Shown here in pieces: positions 23,305-30,861 of a stretch of DNA of 64,000 nucleotides. The first letter of the stretch is position 1, and each line of letters begins with the position of its first letter. This DNA is from a virus, in IMG/VR virus record IMGVR_UViG_3300049440_000308, positions 1 through 64,000 of that record, one strand, 5' to 3'. The notes beneath the pieces were generated by a model. The model had not been told where the DNA came from, ran no database searches, and saw only the letters and a list, made by a program, of their open reading frames with translations. The translations under genes and the position numbers were made by a program.

Positions 23305-23978
23305 GCGGCACGCTCCGTGGTGACCTGCTCGAGCAGGAAACCGCCGAGGTACTCCGTGTAGTAAGGGGGAATCGACTCTGCGAGTTCCTCCCGTGTCATC
23401 CAGTCCACGTTCATGACCTCGCGGGCCAGCGCGATCGGCGAGCAGTGCCCCTCAACGGAGATGACCGTGCCCGGCTGCCAGTGCCCCGCCTTGCTGGCTG
23501 GCATGAGGTGCCGCGGATGACCGGGCGCGTGAAGGGGGAAGCTGGCGCGGAACCAGCGGTGCCGGTAAAGGGCGCGGCCGAACATGGTGCCGCAGAGCAT
23601 GACCCCGTGGGCGCCGAACAGGTCGTCCTGGCCGGGAAGCCCCGCGCCTGCGACGTTCTCGATGACCCACGGGCCGCCCCAGGCCGTGAGCAGCCTGCGG
23701 ACAGGCTCCACCAGGTCCGGGTACGCGGCGGCGAGGCCCGGCCGGCAGTTCGTCATCCGGGACTTCCGCTGGCACGGCGGCGAGGCGTGAACGGCGGCGA
23801 ACTGCGCCATGAACCCGCGGTCGGCGAGCAGGGTCATCGCGTTGGCCTGCCGGAAGTCGAACGGGTAGTTCGGCATCGGGCGGTTGTCGACGCCGATCAC
23901 GTCGAACCCGGCGCTGTTATAGCCCGAGCTCGCGCCGCCGGCCCCTGAAAAGAGATCCAAGAGAAGCGGGCGGCTCAT
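23301..23978 (-). CDS. DNA (cytosine-5) methyltransferase
   Basis: 225 aa. SAM motif LLLDLFSGAGGASSGYNSAGFDVIGVD, catalytic PPCQ with Cys69 (HASPPCQRKSRMTN) and ENV motif (WVIENVAGAG) are all present. It is much shorter than typical C5 methyltransferases and has a small target-recognition region, as in phage versions. No cognate nuclease is next to it; probably anti-restriction. Confidence 0.88.
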   Translation of the reverse strand: MSRPLLLDLFSGAGGASSGYNSAGFDVIGVDNRPMPNYPFDFRQANAMTLLADRGFMAQFAAVHASPPCQRKSRMTNCRPGLAAAYPDLVEPVRRLLTAWGGPWVIENVAGAGLPGQDDLFGAHGVMLCGTMFGRALYRHRWFRASFPLHAPGHPRHLMPASKAGHWQPGTVISVEGHCSPIALAREVMNVDWMTREELAESIPPYYTEYLGGFLLEQVTTERAA

Positions 23979-24766
23979 GACGTCCCGCCCGGCTGCCTGC
24001 GGGTCATCCCAGGCCCGTAGCCGTCTCCTGCGCGCTTCGCCGTGTAACGCCCTCTCCTGATGCGCCCTGCCCTCGCCTGCTTGCCCTGCGCGGCTCTCAC
24101 GGCGTCCTGCCACGTCTTACCGCGCAGGCCGGGTGCAGGCGGGGCAGCCGCGGGTACTCGCGCCGCCCCGCCTGGTCCTGGCGGGGAAGAGGACCCGGCG
24201 GCGGAACTGGAGTCAGCGCCGGCCCCCCTTCCCCGGTCCGAGCCCGTCCCCCCTGGAACAGGCGCGGACGCTTCTGCGGGGGCAGGGCCGGCAACCGGGG
24301 TGGTGGCGCCGGCCCTGCCCCCTCGTGCCCCGCCCGGGCTCTTCAGTGCAGGCGGGGACGTCTGTGCCGGCCCGGGCGATGCAACCCCCGGGCCGGCGTC
24401 CCCCTCGCGGGGTCCACTCCGCGAGGAGGGGCTGCCCTGGCTGCCGCACGATCCGCCGGCGGCATCCAGGGCATCACGGGCGGGAGCCATGCACGGCTCG
24501 ACCGGCCCCCCCGCGCCCGGGGACAGGGACGTGCCCGGCGCGGGGTCAAGCACGGACGGCGAGGATGGGTCACTCTCTTCGCCGCCCGCGCGATCATGGG
24601 TGCCGCAGGCGCCGTCACAGATGGGGGTGACGGCGCCTGCGGCGGCAGCATCCCCCACGGGGATAAGGGATGCCGCGCCCCGGCCGGGAGCGGGGGCAGT
24701 GGCCGGGGACTCTTCAACGGAAAGGATAACCACGGGGGCGCCCTCGTCGCGGGCCCGGCGCGTCAT
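23975..24766 (-). CDS. low-complexity Ala/Gly/Pro-rich protein
   Basis: 263 aa, almost wholly disordered: repeated Pro/Gly/Ser/Ala runs between residues 15 and 215, then a short folded end (GLRGKTWQDAVRAAQGKQARAGRIRRGRYTAKRAGDGY) rich in Arg and Lys. A reading frame is also open on the opposite strand, but the ATGA coupling on both sides supports this one. Function unknown. Confidence 0.5.
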   Translation of the reverse strand: MTRRARDEGAPVVILSVEESPATAPAPGRGAASLIPVGDAAAAGAVTPICDGACGTHDRAGGEESDPSSPSVLDPAPGTSLSPGAGGPVEPCMAPARDALDAAGGSCGSQGSPSSRSGPREGDAGPGVASPGPAQTSPPALKSPGGARGGRAGATTPVAGPAPAEASAPVPGGTGSDRGRGAGADSSSAAGSSSPPGPGGAARVPAAAPPAPGLRGKTWQDAVRAAQGKQARAGRIRRGRYTAKRAGDGYGPGMTRRQPGGTS

Positions 24767-25440
24767 GACGCCTCCGCGGGCAGGTACGCGAGCGCTGCGG
24801 CGTGCATCCGCTCAAGCTCGGCGACAGCCTCCGGGCCGTCCTTCTCCGCCATCTCCCGCAGCAGGGGCAGGCCGGAGCCGATCGACGCGAGCACCTCAGC
24901 CCGGGTCGCCTCCCGGCCCTCCGCGAACCACAGCGCCCGCCTGGCGGGCCCGAGGCGGAACAGGTAGCCGCGACCCTCCCGCTCCGCCTTCCACCCCCGG
25001 TACCCGGTAACCCAGACGACGGACGCCCCGGGGTTGCGGCGGATCATGATCCCGGCCGGGTTCTGCGCTCCTTCGGGCAGGTGCCGGCCGCGGCGGACCA
25101 TGTTCGGGGTGATCAGGAAGGTGCAGTTGCGGGCACTGAAGGCCGCGCAGTCCAGGTGTGACGGCGGCTCCGGCGTAACGAGATTTACAGCGCACATCGG
25201 CCCGATAAGCCACGCGCGGTCCTCGCCGCCGGAAAAGCCCCGCCCGCAGACCCAGCAGAGCGAGGCGCGCAGCGCGCGATGGAGCTTGCCGCCGTCAGCG
25301 ACCCGGAACTCCGGCTTCCCGTCGATCCACGTCACGAACCACGGGACCGGCCTGCCTATCGCGTCCACCGGAAGGTCCCTCATCCGGCGCGGCATCTCGC
25401 CGTTCCACTCCGTTGCGCCCGAGCGCCTACCGGCACTCAT
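24763..25440 (-). CDS. phage/plasmid-type conserved hypothetical protein
   Basis: 225 aa. CWVCGRGFSGGEDRAWLIGPMCAVNLVTPEPPSHLDCAAFSARNCTFLITPNMVRR is a pattern common to many actinophage and plasmid proteins: a zinc ribbon, then Cys-rich loops that may bind metal. Biochemistry unknown. Its ATG overlaps the TnpB stop, so it is translated from the same message. Confidence 0.65.
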   Translation of the reverse strand: MSAGRRSGATEWNGEMPRRMRDLPVDAIGRPVPWFVTWIDGKPEFRVADGGKLHRALRASLCWVCGRGFSGGEDRAWLIGPMCAVNLVTPEPPSHLDCAAFSARNCTFLITPNMVRRGRHLPEGAQNPAGIMIRRNPGASVVWVTGYRGWKAEREGRGYLFRLGPARRALWFAEGREATRAEVLASIGSGLPLLREMAEKDGPEAVAELERMHAAALAYLPAEAS

Positions 25441-26753
25441 GCCGCAGCCTCCCCTGGCGGGAAAGCGGTCCCGGTCTTGCCCGCAAGTGCAGTGCCAGGT
25501 TCCTGTTTCAACGAGGCGAGTCCGGCAGTGCCGGGGGTTCGTGCCCCTCCGCAGGCGTTTCGACTCTCGGCCCCACTGGCCGCGAGTTTCAGCAGGTTAC
25601 GGGCCGCGTTCACGTCCCGGTCCTCGGTGTGCCCGCAGCTTTCGCAGCGGTAAATCCGCTCGGCGAGGGGCAGCTTGGCTTTCACTGCCCCGCACGCCGA
25701 GCACGTCTTACTGGACGGGAACCACCTGTCGGCGACGACGAAGGTCCCGCCGTTCCACGTCGTCTTGTAGGCGAGCATCCGCCGGGCCTCGCCGAACCCC
25801 TGGTCGGAGATCGCGCGGGCGAGAGAGCGGTTGCGCACCATGCCGGCGACGTTCAGGTCTTCGGCAACAACTGTCTCGTACCGCCCGGCGAGATCCGTCG
25901 TCGCCTTGTGCAGCGCGTCGGCGCGGACGTTCGCGACCCTGGCGTGGACACGGGCAAGGCGGGCGGCAGACTTGCGGCGGTTCACGGAGCCCGGCCGCCT
26001 GCGGGAATGAGCGCGGTTTGCCCGTCGCAACTTCCGCAGGCTCGCGCGGAGCGGCTTCGGGCCCGTCACGGAGATTGTGCGCCCGAGATCATCTACTCCG
26101 GTCAGCAGCGTCTTGATCCCGAGGTCGACGCCGATCGCCGAGCCAGGCGGGGCATGCTGTTCCGGCACGTCCCGCTCCACCTCGACTGTGAACGAGACGA
26201 ACCATCTTTGCGCCGTCCGCGAGACCGTGGCGGACAGGATACGGGCGGTACCGTTCTCCAGTCGGCGAGCGAGTTTGCGGGTGGACTCATGGGTGCCGAT
26301 GGTGCCGATCTTCGGCAGTGTGACCGTTACGCCCGAGCAGCGCATGGCCCGGTCGCTCAGCCGGAACGAGTCCCGGCACTTCCCGCGCTTCTTGAACTTC
26401 GGGAACCCGAGGCGCTTGCCCTTCCGCTCGCCCTTCCTGGACTTGGCGTAGTCCCGTAGCGCCCGGTCCAGGTCGCGGAACGCCCCCTGGTAGGCGCACT
26501 TGCTGTTCTCGCTCCACCAGGCGAGGGCCGGGTCCCTCTTCTTCTCCGCGTTCCAGAGCTTGCTCAGGTCGAATGCGGAGTACCACTTTCCCTCGGCCTC
26601 GTAGCGTTCCCTGCACTTGGCGAGCCCCCAGTTCCAGGCGAACCGGGAGGCGCCAGCGTGGGAACGGAAGGCGCGCTCATCGGCCGGGCTATGGTCGATG
26701 GCGAACTTGTACGCCCGCTTCACCACATCTCTCCGCACGCCCGCCTCACCCAT
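25437..26753 (-). CDS. tnpB: TnpB, RNA-guided nuclease of IS200/IS605-type elements
   Basis: 438 aa. Split RuvC active site complete: GVDLGIK (Asp210), AEDLNVAGM (Glu298) and DRDVNAARN (Asp380); zinc ribbon CSAC (351-354) and CESC (370-373); N-terminal wedge (AYKFAI...FAWNWGLAKCRERY). TnpB cuts DNA guided by an omega RNA that normally overlaps the gene's 3' end. No TnpA transposase is nearby. The gene overlaps its neighbours by 8 and 4 bases, leaving no room for transposon ends, so it appears fixed in the operon. Confidence 0.93.
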   Translation of the reverse strand: MGEAGVRRDVVKRAYKFAIDHSPADERAFRSHAGASRFAWNWGLAKCRERYEAEGKWYSAFDLSKLWNAEKKRDPALAWWSENSKCAYQGAFRDLDRALRDYAKSRKGERKGKRLGFPKFKKRGKCRDSFRLSDRAMRCSGVTVTLPKIGTIGTHESTRKLARRLENGTARILSATVSRTAQRWFVSFTVEVERDVPEQHAPPGSAIGVDLGIKTLLTGVDDLGRTISVTGPKPLRASLRKLRRANRAHSRRRPGSVNRRKSAARLARVHARVANVRADALHKATTDLAGRYETVVAEDLNVAGMVRNRSLARAISDQGFGEARRMLAYKTTWNGGTFVVADRWFPSSKTCSACGAVKAKLPLAERIYRCESCGHTEDRDVNAARNLLKLAASGAESRNACGGARTPGTAGLASLKQEPGTALAGKTGTAFPPGEAAA

Positions 26754-27030
26754 GCCCTGCCCCCGTCTTCCCGCCGTGCGCGGTGATCGCGCGCCGGGCG
26801 CGGGCCGAGGTGACGGCGATCTTCCCCGCCAGGACGGCGAAGAGCGCCCCCACTCCGGCAAGCGGCCAGTTCCCCGACGTCGCCCCTGACGCGGTCATCA
26901 GTGCCGCCACGGCCTCCAGGCAGATCGCAACCAACGGCGAGTGCCACCGCCACCGGGAGAACCGGGCCACGATGAAGGTCACGGCGAACGCGGCGAAGCC
27001 GGCGAGGGTCAGGCAGGCGGAGGCGGTCAT
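26746..27030 (-). CDS. small membrane protein
   Basis: 94 aa from MTASACLTL (ATGA overlap with the upstream gene). Three hydrophobic stretches: LTLAGFAAFAVTFIVARF, PLVAICLEAVAALMTAS and PLAGVGALFAVLAGKIAV. Short, basic C-terminus. Function unknown. Confidence 0.6.
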   Translation of the reverse strand: MTASACLTLAGFAAFAVTFIVARFSRWRWHSPLVAICLEAVAALMTASGATSGNWPLAGVGALFAVLAGKIAVTSARARRAITAHGGKTGAGHG

Positions 27031-27407
27031 GATGCTGCCCTCACGGGCGTGTACGGGTGCCGTGAGCACTCCCGCTGGAGCGCGGCGCACTCATCGCACC
27101 GGCAGCCGCGCTCCTCGTAGGCACTGCGGGTGCCGTGCCTCACCCGCGGGTCGGTCACGACGGCCGGGCCACGCAGGTAGGCGGCGTCCCGGCGGCCCCG
27201 CATGTAGGCCGCCTTCGCGTCCCTGCACGTGTCGCACCGGCAGCCGCTGGTGTAGGCGCCGTAGCCGTGCATGAGGACCCCCCGGTGCCTGTCCCCGGAA
27301 TGACCTTCCGGGCGCAGGCACGGGGCACCCGAGGGGAGCACCAGTCCGCACCTGGGGGATGACGGGGCACGGCCGGGGCCGGGGAGGGTGATCGGCGCGG
27401 CGGTCAT
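27027..27407 (-). CDS. double HG..GCRC zinc-motif protein
   Basis: 126 aa from MTAAPITLPG. Two copies of an actinophage zinc motif: HGYGAYTSGCRCDTCRDAKAAY and HGTRSAYEERGCRCDECAALQRE. This H...GCxC..C..A arrangement is widespread in small phage DNA-associated proteins. ATGA coupling on both sides. Confidence 0.65.
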   Translation of the reverse strand: MTAAPITLPGPGRAPSSPRCGLVLPSGAPCLRPEGHSGDRHRGVLMHGYGAYTSGCRCDTCRDAKAAYMRGRRDAAYLRGPAVVTDPRVRHGTRSAYEERGCRCDECAALQRECSRHPYTPVRAAS

Positions 27408-28249
27408 GCTGCGGTCACCGCCCCGGGAACGCGGGGGAACTCCCTGATTCGCAGGTCTTCCGGCCACACGTCCCAGTCCCCGCCCTTGGGCCCGGCGCCG
27501 AGCTCGCGCCCGAGAACGGACCCCATCTGCTTGACGAAGACGGGAACCCTGGCGCGCGTCGCCTGTATCGCCAGCGTCCGCGCCCACTCCTCATTCATCG
27601 GCCTCGCGCCAGGCCCCGACTCTCCGCCGACGATCAGCCAGTCCAAGTGCCGGACTCCGGGGTGATTCCGCTGCACGCAGAAGCCGCCCGGGAAATCGTG
27701 CTCAGGACACGACCCGGCGAGGTGCACCCGCAGGTCGATGCGCCCTAGCAGCGGCTCCGCGCTAACGAACCGCACGGTCGCCGGGGTCTCCAGCAGCGCC
27801 GGGATGCGGATGTCGGCCCAGTACTGGTCCTCGGCCGAGACGCCGAGCCACACGTTGGGCAGCGGCCATCCCTCGCCGAAGATGCCCGTTCGGGCGAGGG
27901 CGCGCATCCGGGCATGACGCTTGGTGAGCACCTGGTAGGTGTGCTGCGGCGTCCGGCGCATCACGTCGAACATCGCCGCGATGAACGCGGACGGGACCTG
28001 CTCGTGAAACAGGTCACTCATTGAGTTCACGAAGACGCGCCGGGGCCGCTTCCACTGCAAGGGCTGCTCAAGCCGCTCGGGCCTTAGCGTCACGTCGAAC
28101 CCGTTCTCGAAGTGGTGACCCGCTATGCCCCGCCAGCGCTCGGCGAACGTCTCGGCGTAGCAGTGGTCGCATCCGGCGCTGACCTTCGTGCAGCCGGTCA
28201 CGCAGTTCCACGTGGCGTCGGTCCATTCGATCTTGCTGTTGTCGCTCAT
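27404..28249 (-). CDS. phage Gp37/Gp68 family protein (DUF5131)
   Basis: 281 aa. The N-terminus KIEWTDATWNCVTGCTKVSAGCDHCYAE carries the conserved Cys cluster of DUF5131, followed by RVFVNSMSDLFHEQVP, YQVLTKR, NVWLGVSAED and DWLIVGGESGPGARPM, all family hallmarks. These proteins resemble radical-SAM folds and are found in phages, plasmids and some defence contexts. Their reaction is not established. No three-Cys-motif partner is seen next to it. Confidence 0.9.
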   Translation of the reverse strand: MSDNSKIEWTDATWNCVTGCTKVSAGCDHCYAETFAERWRGIAGHHFENGFDVTLRPERLEQPLQWKRPRRVFVNSMSDLFHEQVPSAFIAAMFDVMRRTPQHTYQVLTKRHARMRALARTGIFGEGWPLPNVWLGVSAEDQYWADIRIPALLETPATVRFVSAEPLLGRIDLRVHLAGSCPEHDFPGGFCVQRNHPGVRHLDWLIVGGESGPGARPMNEEWARTLAIQATRARVPVFVKQMGSVLGRELGAGPKGGDWDVWPEDLRIREFPRVPGAVTAA

Positions 28250-28518
28250 GCCCTCTCCCCGTATTCCGCCGCCGCCAGGCTGTCCCCGGTCAGGTCCGCC
28301 AGGCTCATCCCGAGCGCTCCCGCGAGCGCCTCCGCGTTAACGATCTGCAGCCGTGCCCGCGCCATCTCCGCGTGGGCGATCGTGCTGACCCCGACCCCGG
28401 ACGCGATGGACAACTGCCCCTGGGACCAGCCGCGGGCGGCCCGTGCCTTCCTCAGCCGGGGGGCGGCTGCTTCCGCCTGCTCCCGGGTGATCAGTGCGTC
28501 GTCGGGGTACCTGCTCAT
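28246..28518 (-). CDS. XRE-family regulator
   Basis: 90 aa. HTH at about residues 20-75: APRLRKARAARGWSQGQLSIASGVGVSTIAHAEMARARLQIVNAEALAGALG. ATGA overlaps with both neighbours. Target unknown. Confidence 0.8.
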   Translation of the reverse strand: MSRYPDDALITREQAEAAAPRLRKARAARGWSQGQLSIASGVGVSTIAHAEMARARLQIVNAEALAGALGMSLADLTGDSLAAAEYGERA

Positions 28519-28811
28519 GCCGTCCGTCCCGCGTTCTCGCGCCCGGCCCCGCCGGGGATTTCGTAAAGGTGCCAGACCAGCCCCTCGCGCGTCCGCGGCG
28601 CGGTCCCGGCGTACACCGCGCCGTCAGGGACGGGATGACCCGTGCCGACGACCGTGAAGGTGCGCGGGACTTCCGGCAGCGCGTCGTCGTGCTCGGCCCA
28701 GAACTCGATCCCGGCGCTGTAGCCGAGGGCGCCGAACGCGACCGGGCCGGAGGTGAGGCCGATCGTCACCGGGCCGTCAAGGCCAACCTGGTAGCGGAAC
28801 ACGGCCCTCAT
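28515..28811 (-). CDS. DUF7352-like small phage protein
   Basis: 98 aa, beta-rich. VFRYQVGLDGPVTIGLTSGPVAFGALGYSAGIEFWAE...FTVVGTGHPVPDGAVYAGTAP...GLVWHLYE matches the well-known phage pattern (W.f.l......m..ga..l.v..q....v.wa.vd......r.f.v.gTGHp......y.Gt.....vwHvfe). Function not known. Confidence 0.7.
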   Translation of the reverse strand: MRAVFRYQVGLDGPVTIGLTSGPVAFGALGYSAGIEFWAEHDDALPEVPRTFTVVGTGHPVPDGAVYAGTAPRTREGLVWHLYEIPGGAGRENAGRTA

Positions 28812-29416
28812 GCTGCTGCCCCTTCCGGTGCCTCTTTGACGCGCTGGCCGTCGTCAGTCAGCCACTCCCGAGTCAGGCCGCCGCCCTCGGCGGGCCGCTT
28901 CACCGCGACGAGCGCCGGGTCCTGGTAGCTCCGCACCGTGTACCCGTTCGCCTCGTCGGACGCCCGGCGCCGTGAGTCGATCCGGGCATGATGGTCATCG
29001 GGGTCCAGCGGGTTCCTGCCGAGGCCCAGGAACGTCAAAAGGTTAGACATCTGGTTGCCGCCTCCTTGGGAGCGGCGCTTGCGGTGGCCGACCGAGTGCG
29101 GGCGATCGGCGACCGGAAAACCGCAGCAGGCGCACGCCCAGCCGTCCCTCTCGTAGACCGCCAGGCGCGTCTTCCGGCCCGGCCCGGTGTCCCGGCCGCT
29201 TGCCATGGGAACCGCCCTCACCGGGACCGGCTTACTCCGGGCGTGCCACTTCGGGCAGTTCGCGAGCGGGCACTCGAAGGCCTCGCCGTCCTCTCGCCCC
29301 CGGGCGCGCAGCCATGCCCTCGCCTCGTCCCCGGTGGCCCAGCCGGGCCCGCACGGCAGCATGAACGCCGTCCGGGCGAGGCGCGCGGTTCCCCGTGACA
29401 GGGGCGTGTTCCTCAT
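28808..29416 (-). CDS. HNH-endonuclease-like protein
   Basis: 202 aa. After a CPLANCPKWH knuckle comes RLAVYERDGWACACCGFPVADRPHSVGHRKRRSQGGGNQMSNLLTFLGLG..., the order of an HNH domain (CxxC, H-x3-R, N), here with GHRKRR where the first catalytic His would be. Phage packaging-type or free-standing HNH enzymes look like this. ATGA-coupled both sides, so it does not look like a recent insertion. Confidence 0.7.
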   Translation of the reverse strand: MRNTPLSRGTARLARTAFMLPCGPGWATGDEARAWLRARGREDGEAFECPLANCPKWHARSKPVPVRAVPMASGRDTGPGRKTRLAVYERDGWACACCGFPVADRPHSVGHRKRRSQGGGNQMSNLLTFLGLGRNPLDPDDHHARIDSRRRASDEANGYTVRSYQDPALVAVKRPAEGGGLTREWLTDDGQRVKEAPEGAAA

Positions 29417-29895
29417 GACTTCCCCGCCCCGGGCTTACGGGCACGGGCCAGCGTCACGCAGCTCATCAGGAGAGTGGTCGCGTACTCGCCCCGCTTGAGC
29501 CCGTCAGCGGGCATCGCCTTGAGCAGCGCCTGGAAGCCGTCGAAGTCCTGGGCGGCCCGGGCGGCGACAAGCTGCCCCGCCCATCGCACCGCGGGCGTCA
29601 GGTCGCCGGCGTCCATGGTGAGCTTCCCTGTCTCCCCGTTGAGCCAGACAGGCCGCACGGGGCCCTCCTCTGCCACCCCGTCCTGCAGTGGCGGCATTCC
29701 CCTTATCTCCCGCTGCAGGGCGATCGTCGTGTCGCAGAACCCGGTCAGGACCAGGGCGATGACGTTGGGTCCCTGCCGCCCGGCCTCAGCCATCGCCGCG
29801 CGGGTCGCCGGCCAGTCCTCCCGGACCGCGGCATGATAGGCGCGCGTGCCCAGGGCGAGTGCCCTGGCCCGGTCGGGGTCGCGCTGCGGGCTCAT
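29413..29895 (-). CDS. hypothetical protein
   Basis: 160 aa, all-alpha with tetratricopeptide-like spacing (RARALALGTRAYHAAVREDWPATRAAMAEAGRQGPNVIALVLTGF; MDAGDLTPAVRWAGQLVAARAAQDFDGFQALLKAMP). Could be a protein-binding helical repeat. Unknown. Confidence 0.55.
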   Translation of the reverse strand: MSPQRDPDRARALALGTRAYHAAVREDWPATRAAMAEAGRQGPNVIALVLTGFCDTTIALQREIRGMPPLQDGVAEEGPVRPVWLNGETGKLTMDAGDLTPAVRWAGQLVAARAAQDFDGFQALLKAMPADGLKRGEYATTLLMSCVTLARARKPGAGKS

Positions 29896-30245
29896 GCCGC
29901 CGCCTCCGGGTCCATCACGCCGACGCCGCCGTCATACTCGTACGTGCCGTGCTCGTGGTAGTAGGTCTTGCGGCCCCATCCCTGGATCCGGTAGGTGCCC
30001 GGCTCGGTGACGGGCGTGCCGGAGTAGCGCAGCGAGAACGGCAGCCCGACATCGCCCGCAGTCTCCGCGACATCGCAGGTGTAGGCCGTGTGGCTGTGCT
30101 CGCCATCTCCGCGCGTCTCCTGCCCGCAGGGCGGCGGGTGCTCCAGGTCGTAGTCGAGTTCCCCGTCATCGAACGGGCCGTCCGGCAGGATCACCGAGTG
30201 GACGATGAGGGTGTGCGGCTCGCCGTACCACTCGCTGTCACTCAT
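29892..30245 (-). CDS. hypothetical beta-rich protein
   Basis: 117 aa from MSDSEWYGEPHTLIVHSVILPDGPFDDGELDYDLEHPPPC. Cys and His clusters (HPPPCGQE...HSHTAYTCDV) and WGRKTYYHEHGTYEYDGG. Overlaps the upstream gene by 8 bases. Not recognised. Confidence 0.55.
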   Translation of the reverse strand: MSDSEWYGEPHTLIVHSVILPDGPFDDGELDYDLEHPPPCGQETRGDGEHSHTAYTCDVAETAGDVGLPFSLRYSGTPVTEPGTYRIQGWGRKTYYHEHGTYEYDGGVGVMDPEAAA

Positions 30246-30861
30246 CGGGAGCCCCTGCCCCTGTGTCCGGTCCGGCACCCGGCAGGGCGAGGGCACCAAG
30301 GCCGATGTCCCGCAGTTCCCCGCGCTGCCAGGCGGTGATCACCTGGTCGCGGGCGTCCTTGCCCGGCCGGTAGGAGAAGGCGCCGGTCGGCTTTAGGTCC
30401 GTGACCTCGGCCACCCGCTCCTTGACGCCCGTTTCCGTGTCGGTCAGCCAGCCGCCGGACTCCTCGATCTCCTTCAGCAGTGCCGCCCGGGTCGCCGCGC
30501 GGATCCGCCGGCTCACCAGGTGCGGGAAGACGGCCCGCAGGACGTCGAGCACCTCCGCGTCGGTTAGCGCCCGCGCGTCGGCGACCTCCTCCATGCCGCC
30601 CGGCAGGTGCTCGGCCACCCACGCCTCAAGCGCGGCGTCGGTGACGTCGACCTGCCTGCCCCCGGCCCTGATCGACACCAGCCCGATCTCCGCGCCGTCC
30701 GGGAGCATCACCTTCTGCTGCGACTGGCCGTCGCCCCGGGCCGGGCCGAACGCCGCCTCGGCGTCCTTCCGTGCCGCCTTGTACGCCGCGCCCACCTCGT
30801 CGCCGATGACGTCGAGCACCGCGACGCGCAGGGCGTGCTCGCGCAGGCTTGTCTCGCTCAC
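30238..30861 (-). CDS. phage-type conserved protein, partner of recombination protein
   Basis: 207 aa. REHALRVAVLDVIGDEVGAAYKAARKDAEAAFGPARGDGQSQQKVMLPDGAEIGLVSIRAGG is a pattern I know from actinophage and plasmid genes placed beside the recombination-type protein encoded upstream, with which it overlaps by 4 bases. Helical middle, C-terminal Gly/Pro tail. Function unknown; the fixed pairing suggests DNA metabolism. Confidence 0.6.
   Translation of the reverse strand: MSETSLREHALRVAVLDVIGDEVGAAYKAARKDAEAAFGPARGDGQSQQKVMLPDGAEIGLVSIRAGGRQVDVTDAALEAWVAEHLPGGMEEVADARALTDAEVLDVLRAVFPHLVSRRIRAATRAALLKEIEESGGWLTDTETGVKERVAEVTDLKPTGAFSYRPGKDARDQVITAWQRGELRDIGLGALALPGAGPDTGAGAPDE

Noticed and set aside
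24060-25010. Plus-strand 316-residue protein opposite the Ala/Gly/Pro-rich gene
   Set aside because: Both strands are low complexity here; the minus-strand frame has ATGA overlaps on each side and was kept with modest confidence.
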